DNA of 64,000 nucleotides from Planctomycetota bacterium (GTDB lineage: Bacteria; Planctomycetota; Phycisphaerae; Phycisphaerales; Zrk34). Below the pieces are notes generated by a model. The model saw only the letters and a list, made by a program, of their open reading frames with translations, ran no database searches and was not told the DNA's origin. Positions 39,480 through 47,257 of the stretch are shown here, in pieces. Within the stretch, counting starts at the first letter, position 1; each line of letters opens with the position of its first letter. The stretch covers positions 620,001 to 684,000 of the forward strand of contig WGMD01000002.1 of the NCBI GenBank assembly GCA_016125255.1. The letters run 5' to 3'. Made by a program: the position numbers and the translations under genes.

Positions 39480-40225
39480 CGCTGGCGCATCGCTTCAAAA
39501 AGCACCACTGCCGCGCTGACCGAGACGTTGAGCGAATCGACCAGTCCGCGCATGGGGATTGAGATCGCCACATCCGCCGCGTCGCGCCATGTCTTGTCGA
39601 GCCCCTCCGCCTCCGCGCCCAGCACGATCGCTCGACGGCCCGTCCATTCCACGTCCGTATAGCTGGCCGCACCCTCCGGCGTCATCGCCATGATCGGCAC
39701 CGATGAGCGTTTCAGATATTCAATGAGCGTCGCGCGGTCCGCACTGACGATCGGCAGCGTGAACACCGCGCCTGTGCTGGCGCGGATCGTGTTCGGATTG
39801 AACCAGTCAAAGTCGCATTGATCGACGATGACCGCGCTCGCCCCCGCCGCGTCCGCCGACCGAAGAATCGCCCCGATATTGCCCGGCTTCTCCAGCGCGC
39901 TGAGCACCAGCACCAACCCCTCCAGTGGCGCTTTACCCAGCGGGATCGTCCGCGACCGCATCACGGCGACGAACCCCTCCGGGTTCTGGCGATAGGCGAT
40001 CTTCCGAAGCACCGGCTCGTTTACATACGTGACCGCACCGTCCATGTGCTCGCTGAACAGCGGCGGACACACATAGGCCTCCACCAGTTCAAAGCCCACG
40101 CCCAGCGCGCGATCCAACTCACGTTTCGATTCGATGCAGAACACGCCGTCGTGCTTCCGCTGCGACGAATGCGTCTGCAGCCGCACAAGATGTTTGACCC
40201 GCGGGTTGGAAAGACTGGTGAGCAT
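39455..40225 (-). CDS. TrmH/SpoU-family RNA 2'-O-methyltransferase
   Basis: 256 residues from the ATG at 40225. The N-terminal substrate-binding domain has the family string SNPRVKHLVRLQ. The SPOUT catalytic domain carries motif 1 LEKPGNIGAILRSADAAG, motif 2 IVLGAEAEGLDKTWRD and motif 3 ISIPMRGLVDSLNVSVSAAV, which form the trefoil-knot S-adenosylmethionine site. The target RNA (tRNA or 23S rRNA) cannot be told. It overlaps the coiled-coil gene tail to tail by 25 bases. Confidence 0.93.
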   Translation of the reverse strand: MLTSLSNPRVKHLVRLQTHSSQRKHDGVFCIESKRELDRALGVGFELVEAYVCPPLFSEHMDGAVTYVNEPVLRKIAYRQNPEGFVAVMRSRTIPLGKAPLEGLVLVLSALEKPGNIGAILRSADAAGASAVIVDQCDFDWFNPNTIRASTGAVFTLPIVSADRATLIEYLKRSSVPIMAMTPEGAASYTDVEWTGRRAIVLGAEAEGLDKTWRDAADVAISIPMRGLVDSLNVSVSAAVVLFEAMRQRQAAGLKR

Positions 40226-40280
40226 GGGAAATTCAGCGTGAAGACACACAGACGCGGAGGCACGCAGGAAGACGATTAGT

Positions 40281-40348
40281 CAGGATTACAGGATGGACAG
40301 GATGAAGTTGAAAACCAGTGTCCTGATCTTGTCCATCCTGTAATCCTG
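40281..40348. repeat. Intergenic palindrome with tandem-word arms (ACAGGATGGACAGGAT type)
   Basis: A perfect 19-bp inverted repeat, CAGGATTACAGGATGGACA (40281-40299) with TGTCCATCCTGTAATCCTG (40330-40348). Outside it, imperfect arms with GAAGACACACAGACGC and GTCTTCGTGTCTCTGTGT extend the palindrome to about 40235-40400. These words occur in intergenic regions of many bacterial phyla. Confidence 0.85.
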
Positions 40349-40408
40349 TCAGCTTCCTCATGCCCTTCTCCACATGGCCGTGTCTTCGTGTCTCTGTGTT
40401 AAGCGCCT

Positions 40409-41239
40409 TTACCCGAACGGCGAAAACTCGACGAAGCCGAAGAGAATGTTGTACAGGTCGTTGGCGAATTTGGCGAGGAAGAAGTTGAGGATGATGATGG
40501 TGACGAAGCTGGTGACGAAGGCGTCGGTGGTGGCGCGGCCGACGCCCTGCGCGCCGGCGGTGCAGAAAAAGCCCTTGTAGCAGCAGATGAGTCCGATGGA
40601 CATGCCGAAGAAGATGCTCTTGACGAGGCCGGTGTTGATATCCCAGAGCGAGACGAATCGGCCGGCGTTGACCCAGTATTCGTGATTGGTCACGCCGAAC
40701 GATCCGACGACGATGCCCCAGCTTCCCAGGACGCCGAGCAGGTCGCTGAAGATGGTCATGATGGGGATCATGATGACGCAGGCGATGACGCGCGGGACGA
40801 CGAGGTATCCGACAGGCGCGGCGCCCATGACGCGCAGGGCGTCGATCTGTTCGGTGACGGCCATGGTGCCCAGTTCCGCGGCGAACGCTCCGCCGACGCG
40901 GCCGGCAAGCATGACGGCGGCGAGCACGGGGCCCAGGTGTTTGACGACCGTGATGCCGGTGATGCCGCCGAGCTGGGTTTCCTGCCCGATGAGCCGGAAC
41001 TGGTTGTAGAGCTCGACCGCCAGCACCATGCCGATGAACGCGCCGGTGAGGGCGACGACGGGGATGCTCCGCGTGCCGACCTCATAAAACTGCGGCCAGA
41101 CGAGCTTCCATCGCCGCCGATTGCCCGCATCACGAAAGAGCCACATCACCGTCTGCACGCAGAAGATCACGAAGCGACCGAACCCGGCGAGGGTGTTCGT
41201 CAACTTGGCGCCGACCCGTTCGATGCGCGAAAGAATCAT
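40409..41239 (-). CDS. mlaE: MlaE-type ABC transporter permease
   Basis: 276 residues from the ATG at 41239. Five or six membrane segments and the permease signature: VALTGAFIGMVLAVELYNQF, GITVVKHLGPVLAAVMLAGRVGGAFAAELGTMAVTEQIDAL, and the carboxy-terminal FCTAGAQGVGRATTDAFVTS. MlaE forms the membrane channel of the phospholipid transporter with MlaF and MlaD. The ATPase and MCE genes of this window (24745-26576) are on the other strand 14 kb away, so either the system is split or each half has other partners. Confidence 0.92.
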   Translation of the reverse strand: MILSRIERVGAKLTNTLAGFGRFVIFCVQTVMWLFRDAGNRRRWKLVWPQFYEVGTRSIPVVALTGAFIGMVLAVELYNQFRLIGQETQLGGITGITVVKHLGPVLAAVMLAGRVGGAFAAELGTMAVTEQIDALRVMGAAPVGYLVVPRVIACVIMIPIMTIFSDLLGVLGSWGIVVGSFGVTNHEYWVNAGRFVSLWDINTGLVKSIFFGMSIGLICCYKGFFCTAGAQGVGRATTDAFVTSFVTIIILNFFLAKFANDLYNILFGFVEFSPFG

Positions 41240-41278
41240 GATGCGGACAGTGTACACGGGAAGGGCATCGAAGGCAGT

Positions 41279-41299
41279 CCCACGCTTAAAAAGCGTGGG
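41279..41299. repeat. CCCACGCTT hairpin
   Basis: A 9-bp perfect stem CCCACGCTT / AAGCGTGGG with an AAA loop, in the region between the divergent mlaE and CBS genes. As it lies upstream of both genes, it is not an ordinary terminator. Confidence 0.7.
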
Positions 41300-41416
41300 C
41301 TTCATCTAAAACGGCGGTAAATTTCTTGACACCCCGCGGACCGCGCGATAAAAACAAAGCGTTGTTCATTTTCATGTGTGCCGACCACCTGAGGCCGATC
41401 ACCGTCAGGAGTCACC

Positions 41417-41890
41417 ATGGGTTTGCGTGAAAACATCTTGCGGGATCCGATCAGCGAATTGACGCTTCGGCCGGTCGTCGCGATGCCGCGCTCGGCGACG
41501 GTGCGGCAGACGATCGAAGCGATGAAGCGCCAAGGGATCGGGGCCGCCATCATTGTCGATTCGGACGGGCGCGCGGCGGGCATGTTCAACGAAAAGCTGC
41601 TCATCCGCCTGCTGCTCGAATCGCCCGGATCGCTCGATGAGCCGGTCGAGAAGCACATGACGCCCCGGCTGGTGACGGTGCGCGAGAGCGACTCGATCGC
41701 CAAACTGCTGGCGATCATGCAGGAGTTCAGTCTGCGCTGGGTGTGCATCATCGACGAGCAGGGCCGGCCCACCGCCCTGACCGGCCTGCGCGGGCTCATC
41801 GAATACGTCGTCGATTACTTCCCGCGTCAGGTCAAGGTGCAGCCCATCGACAAGAACCATGTGTCCATGCGGACGCGGGAGGGCGCCTGA
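41417..41890 (+). CDS. Two-CBS-domain protein
   Basis: 157 residues, with AGGAG five bases before the ATG. Two CBS domains are visible: LTLRPVVAMPRSATVRQTIEAMKRQGIGAAIIV and MTPRLVTVRESDSIAKLLAIMQEFSLRWVCII. CBS pairs bind adenine nucleotides and act as energy or ligand sensors. No effector domain is attached. Its stop overlaps the start of a second CBS gene (TGATG), so they are coupled and may form a heteromeric sensor. Confidence 0.9.
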   Translation: MGLRENILRDPISELTLRPVVAMPRSATVRQTIEAMKRQGIGAAIIVDSDGRAAGMFNEKLLIRLLLESPGSLDEPVEKHMTPRLVTVRESDSIAKLLAIMQEFSLRWVCIIDEQGRPTALTGLRGLIEYVVDYFPRQVKVQPIDKNHVSMRTREGA

Positions 41891-42396
41891 TGACCAAGCG
41901 ACACCGCACGCCGCCGCACACGGGCGAGTTCAACGATCCGTTGAGCAATTACGATCCGCTCGACTACACGGACGCGCTGGAGAAATCGCTGTGTGAGGAC
42001 CCGGCGACGGCGATCGAGTCGACGCCGTTCGGGCATGTGACGCCGACGACGAGCGTGCGCGAGACGCTGCGGATGATGCTTGAGCGGGACGCGGCGTGCA
42101 TGGTGGTGGTGTCGAGCGGGAAGCCGGTCGGCATCGTGTCGGAGCGCGATGTATTGATGCGCATCGCGGACCGGTACGACGAATTGGCGGACGCGCCGGT
42201 GAGCCGGGTGATGACGCCGGACCCGGTCGTGGTGAACGTCACCGACAGCCCGGCCCGGGTGCTCAATCAGATGGGCAGCGGGATGTTCCGCCATCTGCCC
42301 GTCGTCGACGTCGACGGCCGGCTGATCGGCGTCATCGGCGCCCGCCGCGTCACGGCGTATTTACAGAAGCATTTTGCAAACGAAGCTGCGAAGTAG
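41890..42396 (+). CDS. Two-CBS-domain protein
   Basis: 168 residues. A 40-residue N-terminal extension (NDPLSNYDPLDYTDALEKSL) precedes the CBS pair: HVTPTTSVRETLRMMLERDAACMVVVSSGKPVGIVSERDVLMRIAD and VSRVMTPDPVVVNVTDSPARVLNQMGSGMFRHLPVVDVDGRLIGVI. The ERDVLMRIADRYDE string and MTPDP are typical of IMPDH-like CBS modules. Translationally coupled to the CBS gene before it. Confidence 0.9.
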   Translation: MTKRHRTPPHTGEFNDPLSNYDPLDYTDALEKSLCEDPATAIESTPFGHVTPTTSVRETLRMMLERDAACMVVVSSGKPVGIVSERDVLMRIADRYDELADAPVSRVMTPDPVVVNVTDSPARVLNQMGSGMFRHLPVVDVDGRLIGVIGARRVTAYLQKHFANEAAK

Positions 42397-42503
42397 TACG
42401 CAGCAATTGCGCGATCCGCGCCGCATGCGCGTGTAACCCCCGCCTTGTTATCGGCGTCTATAAGCACAACTGAATCGGCGCGCCGGTGTGGTGCGGCGGA
42501 GAT

Positions 42504-42532
42504 TTGGCATTGCCTTAAGCCGCCGTTATCAT
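42504..42532 (+). promoter_or_regulatory. Candidate promoter of the clpP pair
   Basis: TTGGCA (42504-42509), a 17-base spacer and TATCAT (42527-42532), predicting a transcription start near 42539 and a leader of about 48 bases before the ATG at 42587. The rest of the 190-base gap 42397-42586 shows nothing else. Confidence 0.55.
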
Positions 42533-42586
42533 TCACCGACAATATCAGCGACGCCACGCACTCTTTGGGACGGACGGAACCGCACC

Positions 42587-43219
42587 ATGACACATCCGCT
42601 TCAATCGATCGACCCCGCTTATCAGCCCCACCTGATGCCGCCGATGGGACCCGGCGGCATGCAGCGCTACCGCGAGATGACGATCGACGAGCTGCTGCTC
42701 GAAAATCGCGTCGTCTTCCTCGTCGGCGAGATCAATCACATCAGCGCGACGAATGTAATCATGCGGCTTCTTTACCTGGCGAACCTCAAGAAGGACCAGG
42801 ACATCAATCTCTACATCAACTCGCCCGGCGGCAGCGTCGACGACACGATGGCGATCTACGACACGATCAAGTTCCTGCCCTGCGATGTGGCGACGTACTG
42901 CATCGGGCGGGCGATGAGCGGCGGCGCGGTCGTGCTCTGCTCGGGCACCAAGGGCAAGCGCTACGCTCTGCCGCACGCCAAGGTCATGATCCATCAGCCC
43001 CTCGGCGGCGTCTACGGACAGACCGCCGACATCAAGATCCAGGCCGAGGAAATCATCAAGACCAAGCGTATGCTCAACGAACTGATCGCCAAACAGACCG
43101 GCCAGAGCGTCGAGCAGATCACCAAGGACTCGGAGCGCGACAAGTACTTTTCCGCCGAGGAAGCCAAGGGCTACGGCCTCGTCGACGAAGTGCTGGCCCA
43201 GACGCCCGACAAGAAATAA
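42587..43219 (+). CDS. clpP: ATP-dependent Clp protease proteolytic subunit (first copy)
   Basis: 210 residues. The catalytic triad is complete: S111 in [10 protein letters not shown]136 in VMIHQPLGG and D185 in [39 protein letters not shown] is the substrate-binding segment. A 30-residue N-terminal extension (with [14 protein letters not shown]) is unusual and differs from the second copy. ClpP peptidases form two stacked heptamer rings loaded by ClpX or ClpA. The second clpP follows 62 bases later; mixed rings are possible. Confidence 0.95.
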   Translation: MTHPLQSIDPAYQPHLMPPMGPGGMQRYREMTIDELLLENRVVFLVGEINHISATNVIMRLLYLANLKKDQDINLYINSPGGSVDDTMAIYDTIKFLPCDVATYCIGRAMSGGAVVLCSGTKGKRYALPHAKVMIHQPLGGVYGQTADIKIQAEEIIKTKRMLNELIAKQTGQSVEQITKDSERDKYFSAEEAKGYGLVDEVLAQTPDKK

Positions 43220-43281
43220 CCGACCGCGACCCCACCCTGCCGCCGATGCTGCGGCTGATCTTGATCAAGGATGACACCGCC

Positions 43282-43908
43282 ATGACGCTGATTCCGATGG
43301 TGATCGAAAAGACCGGCCGCGGCGAGCGCGCCTATGACATCTACTCGCGTCTGCTCAAGGATCGCGTCATCTTTCTGGGCGGCGGCGTCGATGACGATAC
43401 AGCCAACCTGATCATTGCGCAGCTTTTGTTCCTGTCCAACGAGGACGCCAAGAGCGACATCCATTTCTACATCAACTCCCCCGGCGGCTCGATCAGCGCG
43501 GGCATGGCCATCTATGACACGATGCAGTTCATCCGCCCGCCCGTCGCGACATACTGCGTCGGCCTCGCCGCCTCGATGGGGGCGTGGCTGCTCGCCGCCG
43601 GCGAAAAGGGCAAACGCTTCGCCCTGCCCAACAGCCGCATCATGCTCCATCAGCCCCTCATTGGCGGCGTCTTCCAGGGACAAGCCACCGACATCGAAAT
43701 TCAGGCCGAGGAAATGATCAAGACGCGCCAGCGCATGTATGAGATCATGCACGACGCGACCGGCCAGCCCATCGACAAGATCGCCGCCGACTGCGATCGC
43801 GACAAGTGGCTCGATGCCGAGGCGGCCAAGGAATACGGCCTCGTCGACGGCGTCCTGAAGCATGTGCCCGCCGACTTCGGCACCAAGCACGAAAAAGACG
43901 AAGAATAA
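43282..43908 (+). CDS. clpP: ATP-dependent Clp protease proteolytic subunit (second copy)
   Basis: 208 residues from the ATG at 43282; an in-frame ATG at 43246 would add 12 residues. The N-terminus [20 protein letters not shown] is the canonical ClpP start. The triad is S98 (GLAASMGAW), H123 ([10 protein letters not shown]) and D174 ([19 protein letters not shown]). This copy is closer to typical ClpP than the first. A charged tail (GTKHEKDEE) ends the protein. Confidence 0.95.
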   Translation: MTLIPMVIEKTGRGERAYDIYSRLLKDRVIFLGGGVDDDTANLIIAQLLFLSNEDAKSDIHFYINSPGGSISAGMAIYDTMQFIRPPVATYCVGLAASMGAWLLAAGEKGKRFALPNSRIMLHQPLIGGVFQGQATDIEIQAEEMIKTRQRMYEIMHDATGQPIDKIAADCDRDKWLDAEAAKEYGLVDGVLKHVPADFGTKHEKDEE

Positions 43909-43920
43909 GCCGGGCTGCTC

Positions 43921-44526
43921 ATGACCCTATTCCGCACGCATCGCTTGCTCGCGCTCCTTGTCGGCGCGGCGGGTCTGTGCGCGACGGGCTGCTCCAGCGG
44001 GCCGCGCAATTTCGAAAACGACAACGATCGTCTCCGCAAGGAGAACACGGCGCTGACCGAAAAGGTCGCGCAGCTTTCCGATCATGTCGCCGGTCTTGAA
44101 AAACAGCTTCAAGCGGAGCAGAGTCGCCGGGGCGTCAAGCTGCCCGAGTCACTGGTCATTCCCGCATGCACGAAGATCACCATCGATCGCTACAGCGGCC
44201 GGGTGGACGACGCGCTGCGGCTGTATCTGAGCACGCTCGACGCCAAGGGCCGATTCGTGCAGACGATCGGCCGCGTATCGATCAGCGTCGTGGCCATCGA
44301 AGCGGGTAAGGAAGCGACGGTGCTCGGCTCGACGACGATCGAGGCGAAGGACTTCGACGCGGCGTACCGGGCCGGGCTGACAGGCACGCACTACACGCTC
44401 ATGTGTCGTGTGCCGGGCAAACTGCCGGAGGGCGTGACTGAAGTGACGGTGAAGGTCACGCTCGATGATCTGGTCACGGGCCAGTCGCTTTCGGTGACGA
44501 AGAATCTGGCCTGGCCCGCCAAGTGA
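43921..44526 (+). CDS. Lipoprotein with coiled-coil segment
   Basis: 201 residues. A signal peptide ends in the lipobox ATGC (LLALLVGAAGLCATGC). Residues 33-70 form a coiled coil (NDRLRKENTALTEKVAQLSDHVAGLEKQLQ). The rest is a beta-rich domain with ITIDRYSGRVDDALRLYLST and GTHYTLMCRVPGKLPEGVTE. No named family. It starts 12 bases after the second clpP and is probably co-transcribed with the SGNH gene that follows. Confidence 0.8.
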   Translation: MTLFRTHRLLALLVGAAGLCATGCSSGPRNFENDNDRLRKENTALTEKVAQLSDHVAGLEKQLQAEQSRRGVKLPESLVIPACTKITIDRYSGRVDDALRLYLSTLDAKGRFVQTIGRVSISVVAIEAGKEATVLGSTTIEAKDFDAAYRAGLTGTHYTLMCRVPGKLPEGVTEVTVKVTLDDLVTGQSLSVTKNLAWPAK

Positions 44527-44534
44527 GGCGCATC

Positions 44535-45350
44535 ATGCGAAGACGCACGTTTGTGATCGCGCTGATCGTCGGGGCGATGTTCTCGATCGCGTGCGGCGAC
44601 GACACGCCCGCCGGGAAGAAGCTTCTTTTCATCGGCAATTCGCTGACCTACGTCACCGCCATCCCGCAGACCGTCGGCGCAATGCTCGCCTCGCGCGACC
44701 GCAAGTGGGTCATCGCGCAAAAGACGATCGGCGGCGCGACGCTCGACAAACACTGGAATCTCCCCGACGGCACGGATGCGAAGAGCCAGTCGGCCAGACA
44801 GATGATCGACGAGACGGCGTGGGATTTCGTCGTGCTTCAGGACCAAAGCGCCCAGCCCGCCGTCAACCCGACGAACACGCTCGACTACGCCAAACGCTTC
44901 TGTGAGAAGATCAAGGCCCGCGGGGCGACGCCGATTTTCTACGGCACGTGGGGCGTCAATCATGATGCATCAATGCTCGCAAAATTGACCGTGACCTATG
45001 TGCGGGCGACGAAGGACAACAACGGCGTGCTCGCGCCGGTAGGACTCGCCTTCGCCAAGGCCTACGCCACCGATCCGACCATCGAGCTGTTTCAGAAAGA
45101 CGGCAAGCACCCGTCGGCACAGGGCGGGTACCTGTCCGCGTGCGTGTTCTTCACCGTGCTCAGCGGCGAATCGCCCGTCGGCCTGCCCGCGCATCTGGAA
45201 ACCGCCGTCGGCGGAAAATCCGTGAAACTCGCCGACCTGCCGCCGACGACCGCCGCCACGCTTCAGAAGGCGGCATGGGAAGCGGTCAGCGAAATGCACG
45301 CAAAAATCGGCGTGCCGACGATGGTGACCCAGCACCAAGCCGCGCAATGA
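44535..45350 (+). CDS. SGNH/GDSL-type hydrolase, exported
   Basis: 271 residues from the ATG at 44535 (GAGG six bases upstream); a GTG start at 44523 is possible. A signal sequence with a lipobox-like SIAC is at residues 6-21. The SGNH blocks are visible: KLLFIGNSLTYVTAIP (block I, catalytic Ser), DFVVLQDQSAQP (block III-like) and DGKHPSAQGGYLSACVFF (block V, with Asp and His). The pattern resembles DUF4886-type lipases/esterases. Probably acts on an ester or acetyl group in the envelope; the substrate is unknown. Confidence 0.85.
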   Translation: MRRRTFVIALIVGAMFSIACGDDTPAGKKLLFIGNSLTYVTAIPQTVGAMLASRDRKWVIAQKTIGGATLDKHWNLPDGTDAKSQSARQMIDETAWDFVVLQDQSAQPAVNPTNTLDYAKRFCEKIKARGATPIFYGTWGVNHDASMLAKLTVTYVRATKDNNGVLAPVGLAFAKAYATDPTIELFQKDGKHPSAQGGYLSACVFFTVLSGESPVGLPAHLETAVGGKSVKLADLPPTTAATLQKAAWEAVSEMHAKIGVPTMVTQHQAAQ

Positions 45351-45351
45351 T

Positions 45352-45391
45352 CTTCACATCACCACTTCACGGCTTCACCACATCGCTATAT
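45352..45391. repeat. Single arm of the GTGGTGAAGTGG palindrome family
   Basis: CTTCACATCACCACTTCACG then GCTTCACCACATCGCTATA, similar to the right arm of 14411-14491. It fills the space between the convergent SGNH hydrolase and smpB genes. Confidence 0.65.
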
Positions 45392-45874
45392 GCGTTTGCG
45401 CGTCATCGCGCGATCGATCTCGCGTTTGGATTCGCGCTTCTTCATCGACTCGCGTTTGTCGGCGTGGCCCTTGCCGCCGGCGACGGCGAGTTCGACCTTG
45501 GCGATGCCCCGGTCGTTGAAATACAGCGCCAGCGGCACGAGCGTCATGCCCTTTGAATCCGTCTGCACCAGAAGATCGGCGATCTGCTTGCGGTGGGCCA
45601 GCAGTTTGCGGCGTGACTTGGGTTCATGCTGATAAGCCGCGGCGGTGTGTTCGTAGGCGCCCACGTCCATGTTGTAAAGCCACAGCTCCATCGTCTTGGG
45701 CTCGACGCGGGCGAAGGCGTCGTTGAGCGTGCAGCGGCCGGAGCGGATGGCCTTGACCTCCGTGCCGCGCAGCACGATGCCGCACTCGAACTTGTCGTGA
45801 ATGTGGTAATCGTGAAACGCCTTGCGGTTGGCGATGCGCGGCGAATCGTTCGGTTTGGGCTTGCCTTTGGCCAT
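45386..45874 (-). CDS. smpB: SsrA-binding protein (trans-translation)
   Basis: 162 residues from the ATG at 45874. SmpB binds tmRNA and rescues stalled ribosomes. Signatures are NRKAFHDYHIHDKFECGIVLRGTEVKAIRSG, DAFARVEPKTMELWLYNM, YQHEPKSRRKLLAHRKQI and the basic tail GKGHADKRESMKKRESKREI. No tmRNA gene was recognised nearby. It lies 23 bases downstream of mnmE on the same strand. Confidence 0.97.
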   Translation of the reverse strand: MAKGKPKPNDSPRIANRKAFHDYHIHDKFECGIVLRGTEVKAIRSGRCTLNDAFARVEPKTMELWLYNMDVGAYEHTAAAYQHEPKSRRKLLAHRKQIADLLVQTDSKGMTLVPLALYFNDRGIAKVELAVAGGKGHADKRESMKKRESKREIDRAMTRKRI

Positions 45875-45897
45875 GTCGGTTCGAGAGTGTAGCGGGA

Positions 45898-47250
45898 TCA
45901 CTTGCCGATACAAAATGTCGCGAAGATCCGGCCGATCACGTCATCCGGCGTCATCTGCCCGCCCAACGCCCCCAGATGATCGAGCCCCCGCCGCATCGCC
46001 GCCGCGATCAGTTCCATGTCGGCGAGCGACGGCGCATGCCGCTGCGGGCCCAGCAGGCGGCGTGCTTCATCGATCGCCTCCATCGCCGCGATCAACTCAT
46101 CGCGATGCCGATCGGTCAGGGCGAGCATCTCGCCGACGAGCGTCACCGCCCGATCGGCCAGCCGCTCGGCGATGCGCGCACGCAAATCGTCGAGTCCGCA
46201 ACCTGTCATCGCGCTGACGCCCTCAGCCCCGTCCAGATCGCACTTCGTCCGCACGTTCAGTACAGGCATGTTGCCCGCATCGATTTTCACCGGCGGAGCA
46301 TCCGGCGCGTGCAGCGACAGAATCAATTCCGCGCGGTCGATGGCGTCGCGGGCGGCCTGCTGCATGGCGCGATCGAGCAGCGCGGTCGGCTCATCGAGCC
46401 CGGCAATGTCGACCAGCATGACTTCCGCATCACCCAGGCGCAGCGGCTCGGTGAGCACATCGCGCGTCGTCCCCGCCGTCGAACCCGCCACCGCGCGCTC
46501 GTGTCCGAGCAAGGCGTTGAACAGCGTGCTCTTGCCCGCATTGGGCGCGCCGACCAGCACGACCCACGGCATCGCTTCGAGCGACGCCCACGAGCGACTG
46601 CGATCGCGCAGACCGTTGAGCTCCATCTGACAGCGCGACAATCCCGCGTCCAGGTCCGCGGGCGAAATCGCCACCACATCCTCCTGATCGACGAAGTCGA
46701 TGCCCGCTTCGACAAGCGCGAGGAGCTGCGCGAGGGATTCGGTCTGATGCACGGCCCACTGCCCGAGCTGCCCGCCGCGGAGGAGTTTGGCCGCCTCGAG
46801 CTGCGCATCGCTGACGGCGCCGATGGTGGCGGCGATGCCCTCGGCTCGCGTCAGGTCGATGCGGCCGGCGGTGAAGGCACGCTGCGTGAACTCGCCGGGC
46901 TCGGCGAGCCGGCCCTCGCCGGCGATGTGACGCATGACCTCCAGCACATGATGCAATACGCGGGTCAACAATGCCGGATTGCCCGGCAGTTGAATTTCGA
47001 GAATGTCCTGCGCGGTGAAGGAACGCGGCCCTCGGAAATACAGAGCGAGCGCCGGAAGCGGAAAGCTCAGGGAAGGCGATCCCTGAGCTTTCAATGTAAG
47101 GCGCACCGGCGTGAGCACGCGCGGTTCGATCATGCGATCGAAGAGCGCTTCGATGACCGGCAAAAGCGACTCGGCGGAAAGACGGATCAGGCCGCGGGCG
47201 CTGCGCCCGGGCGGAGAGCTGACGGCGATGATGGGGTCATCGGCGTGCAT
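45898..47250 (-). CDS. mnmE: tRNA modification GTPase MnmE (TrmE)
   Basis: 450 residues. MnmE with MnmG modifies the wobble uridine of certain tRNAs. The N-terminal formyl-THF-binding domain has IIAVSSPPGRSARGLIRLSA and a REFTQRAF-like GEFTQRAFTAGRIDLTRAE. The GTPase domain has G1 GAPNAGKS, the G2 region STAGTTRDVLTEP and G3 DIAG, while G4 is TKCD in place of NKxD. The C-terminal FCIGK motif with the catalytic Cys is intact. The gene starts seven bases after yidC, a conserved pairing in bacteria. Confidence 0.95.
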   Translation of the reverse strand: MHADDPIIAVSSPPGRSARGLIRLSAESLLPVIEALFDRMIEPRVLTPVRLTLKAQGSPSLSFPLPALALYFRGPRSFTAQDILEIQLPGNPALLTRVLHHVLEVMRHIAGEGRLAEPGEFTQRAFTAGRIDLTRAEGIAATIGAVSDAQLEAAKLLRGGQLGQWAVHQTESLAQLLALVEAGIDFVDQEDVVAISPADLDAGLSRCQMELNGLRDRSRSWASLEAMPWVVLVGAPNAGKSTLFNALLGHERAVAGSTAGTTRDVLTEPLRLGDAEVMLVDIAGLDEPTALLDRAMQQAARDAIDRAELILSLHAPDAPPVKIDAGNMPVLNVRTKCDLDGAEGVSAMTGCGLDDLRARIAERLADRAVTLVGEMLALTDRHRDELIAAMEAIDEARRLLGPQRHAPSLADMELIAAAMRRGLDHLGALGGQMTPDDVIGRIFATFCIGK

Positions 47251-47257
47251 GGCCGCA

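Noticed and set aside
45386-45900. A tmRNA gene next to smpB
   Set aside because: The flanking gaps are only 20-35 bases and are filled by a repeat arm.
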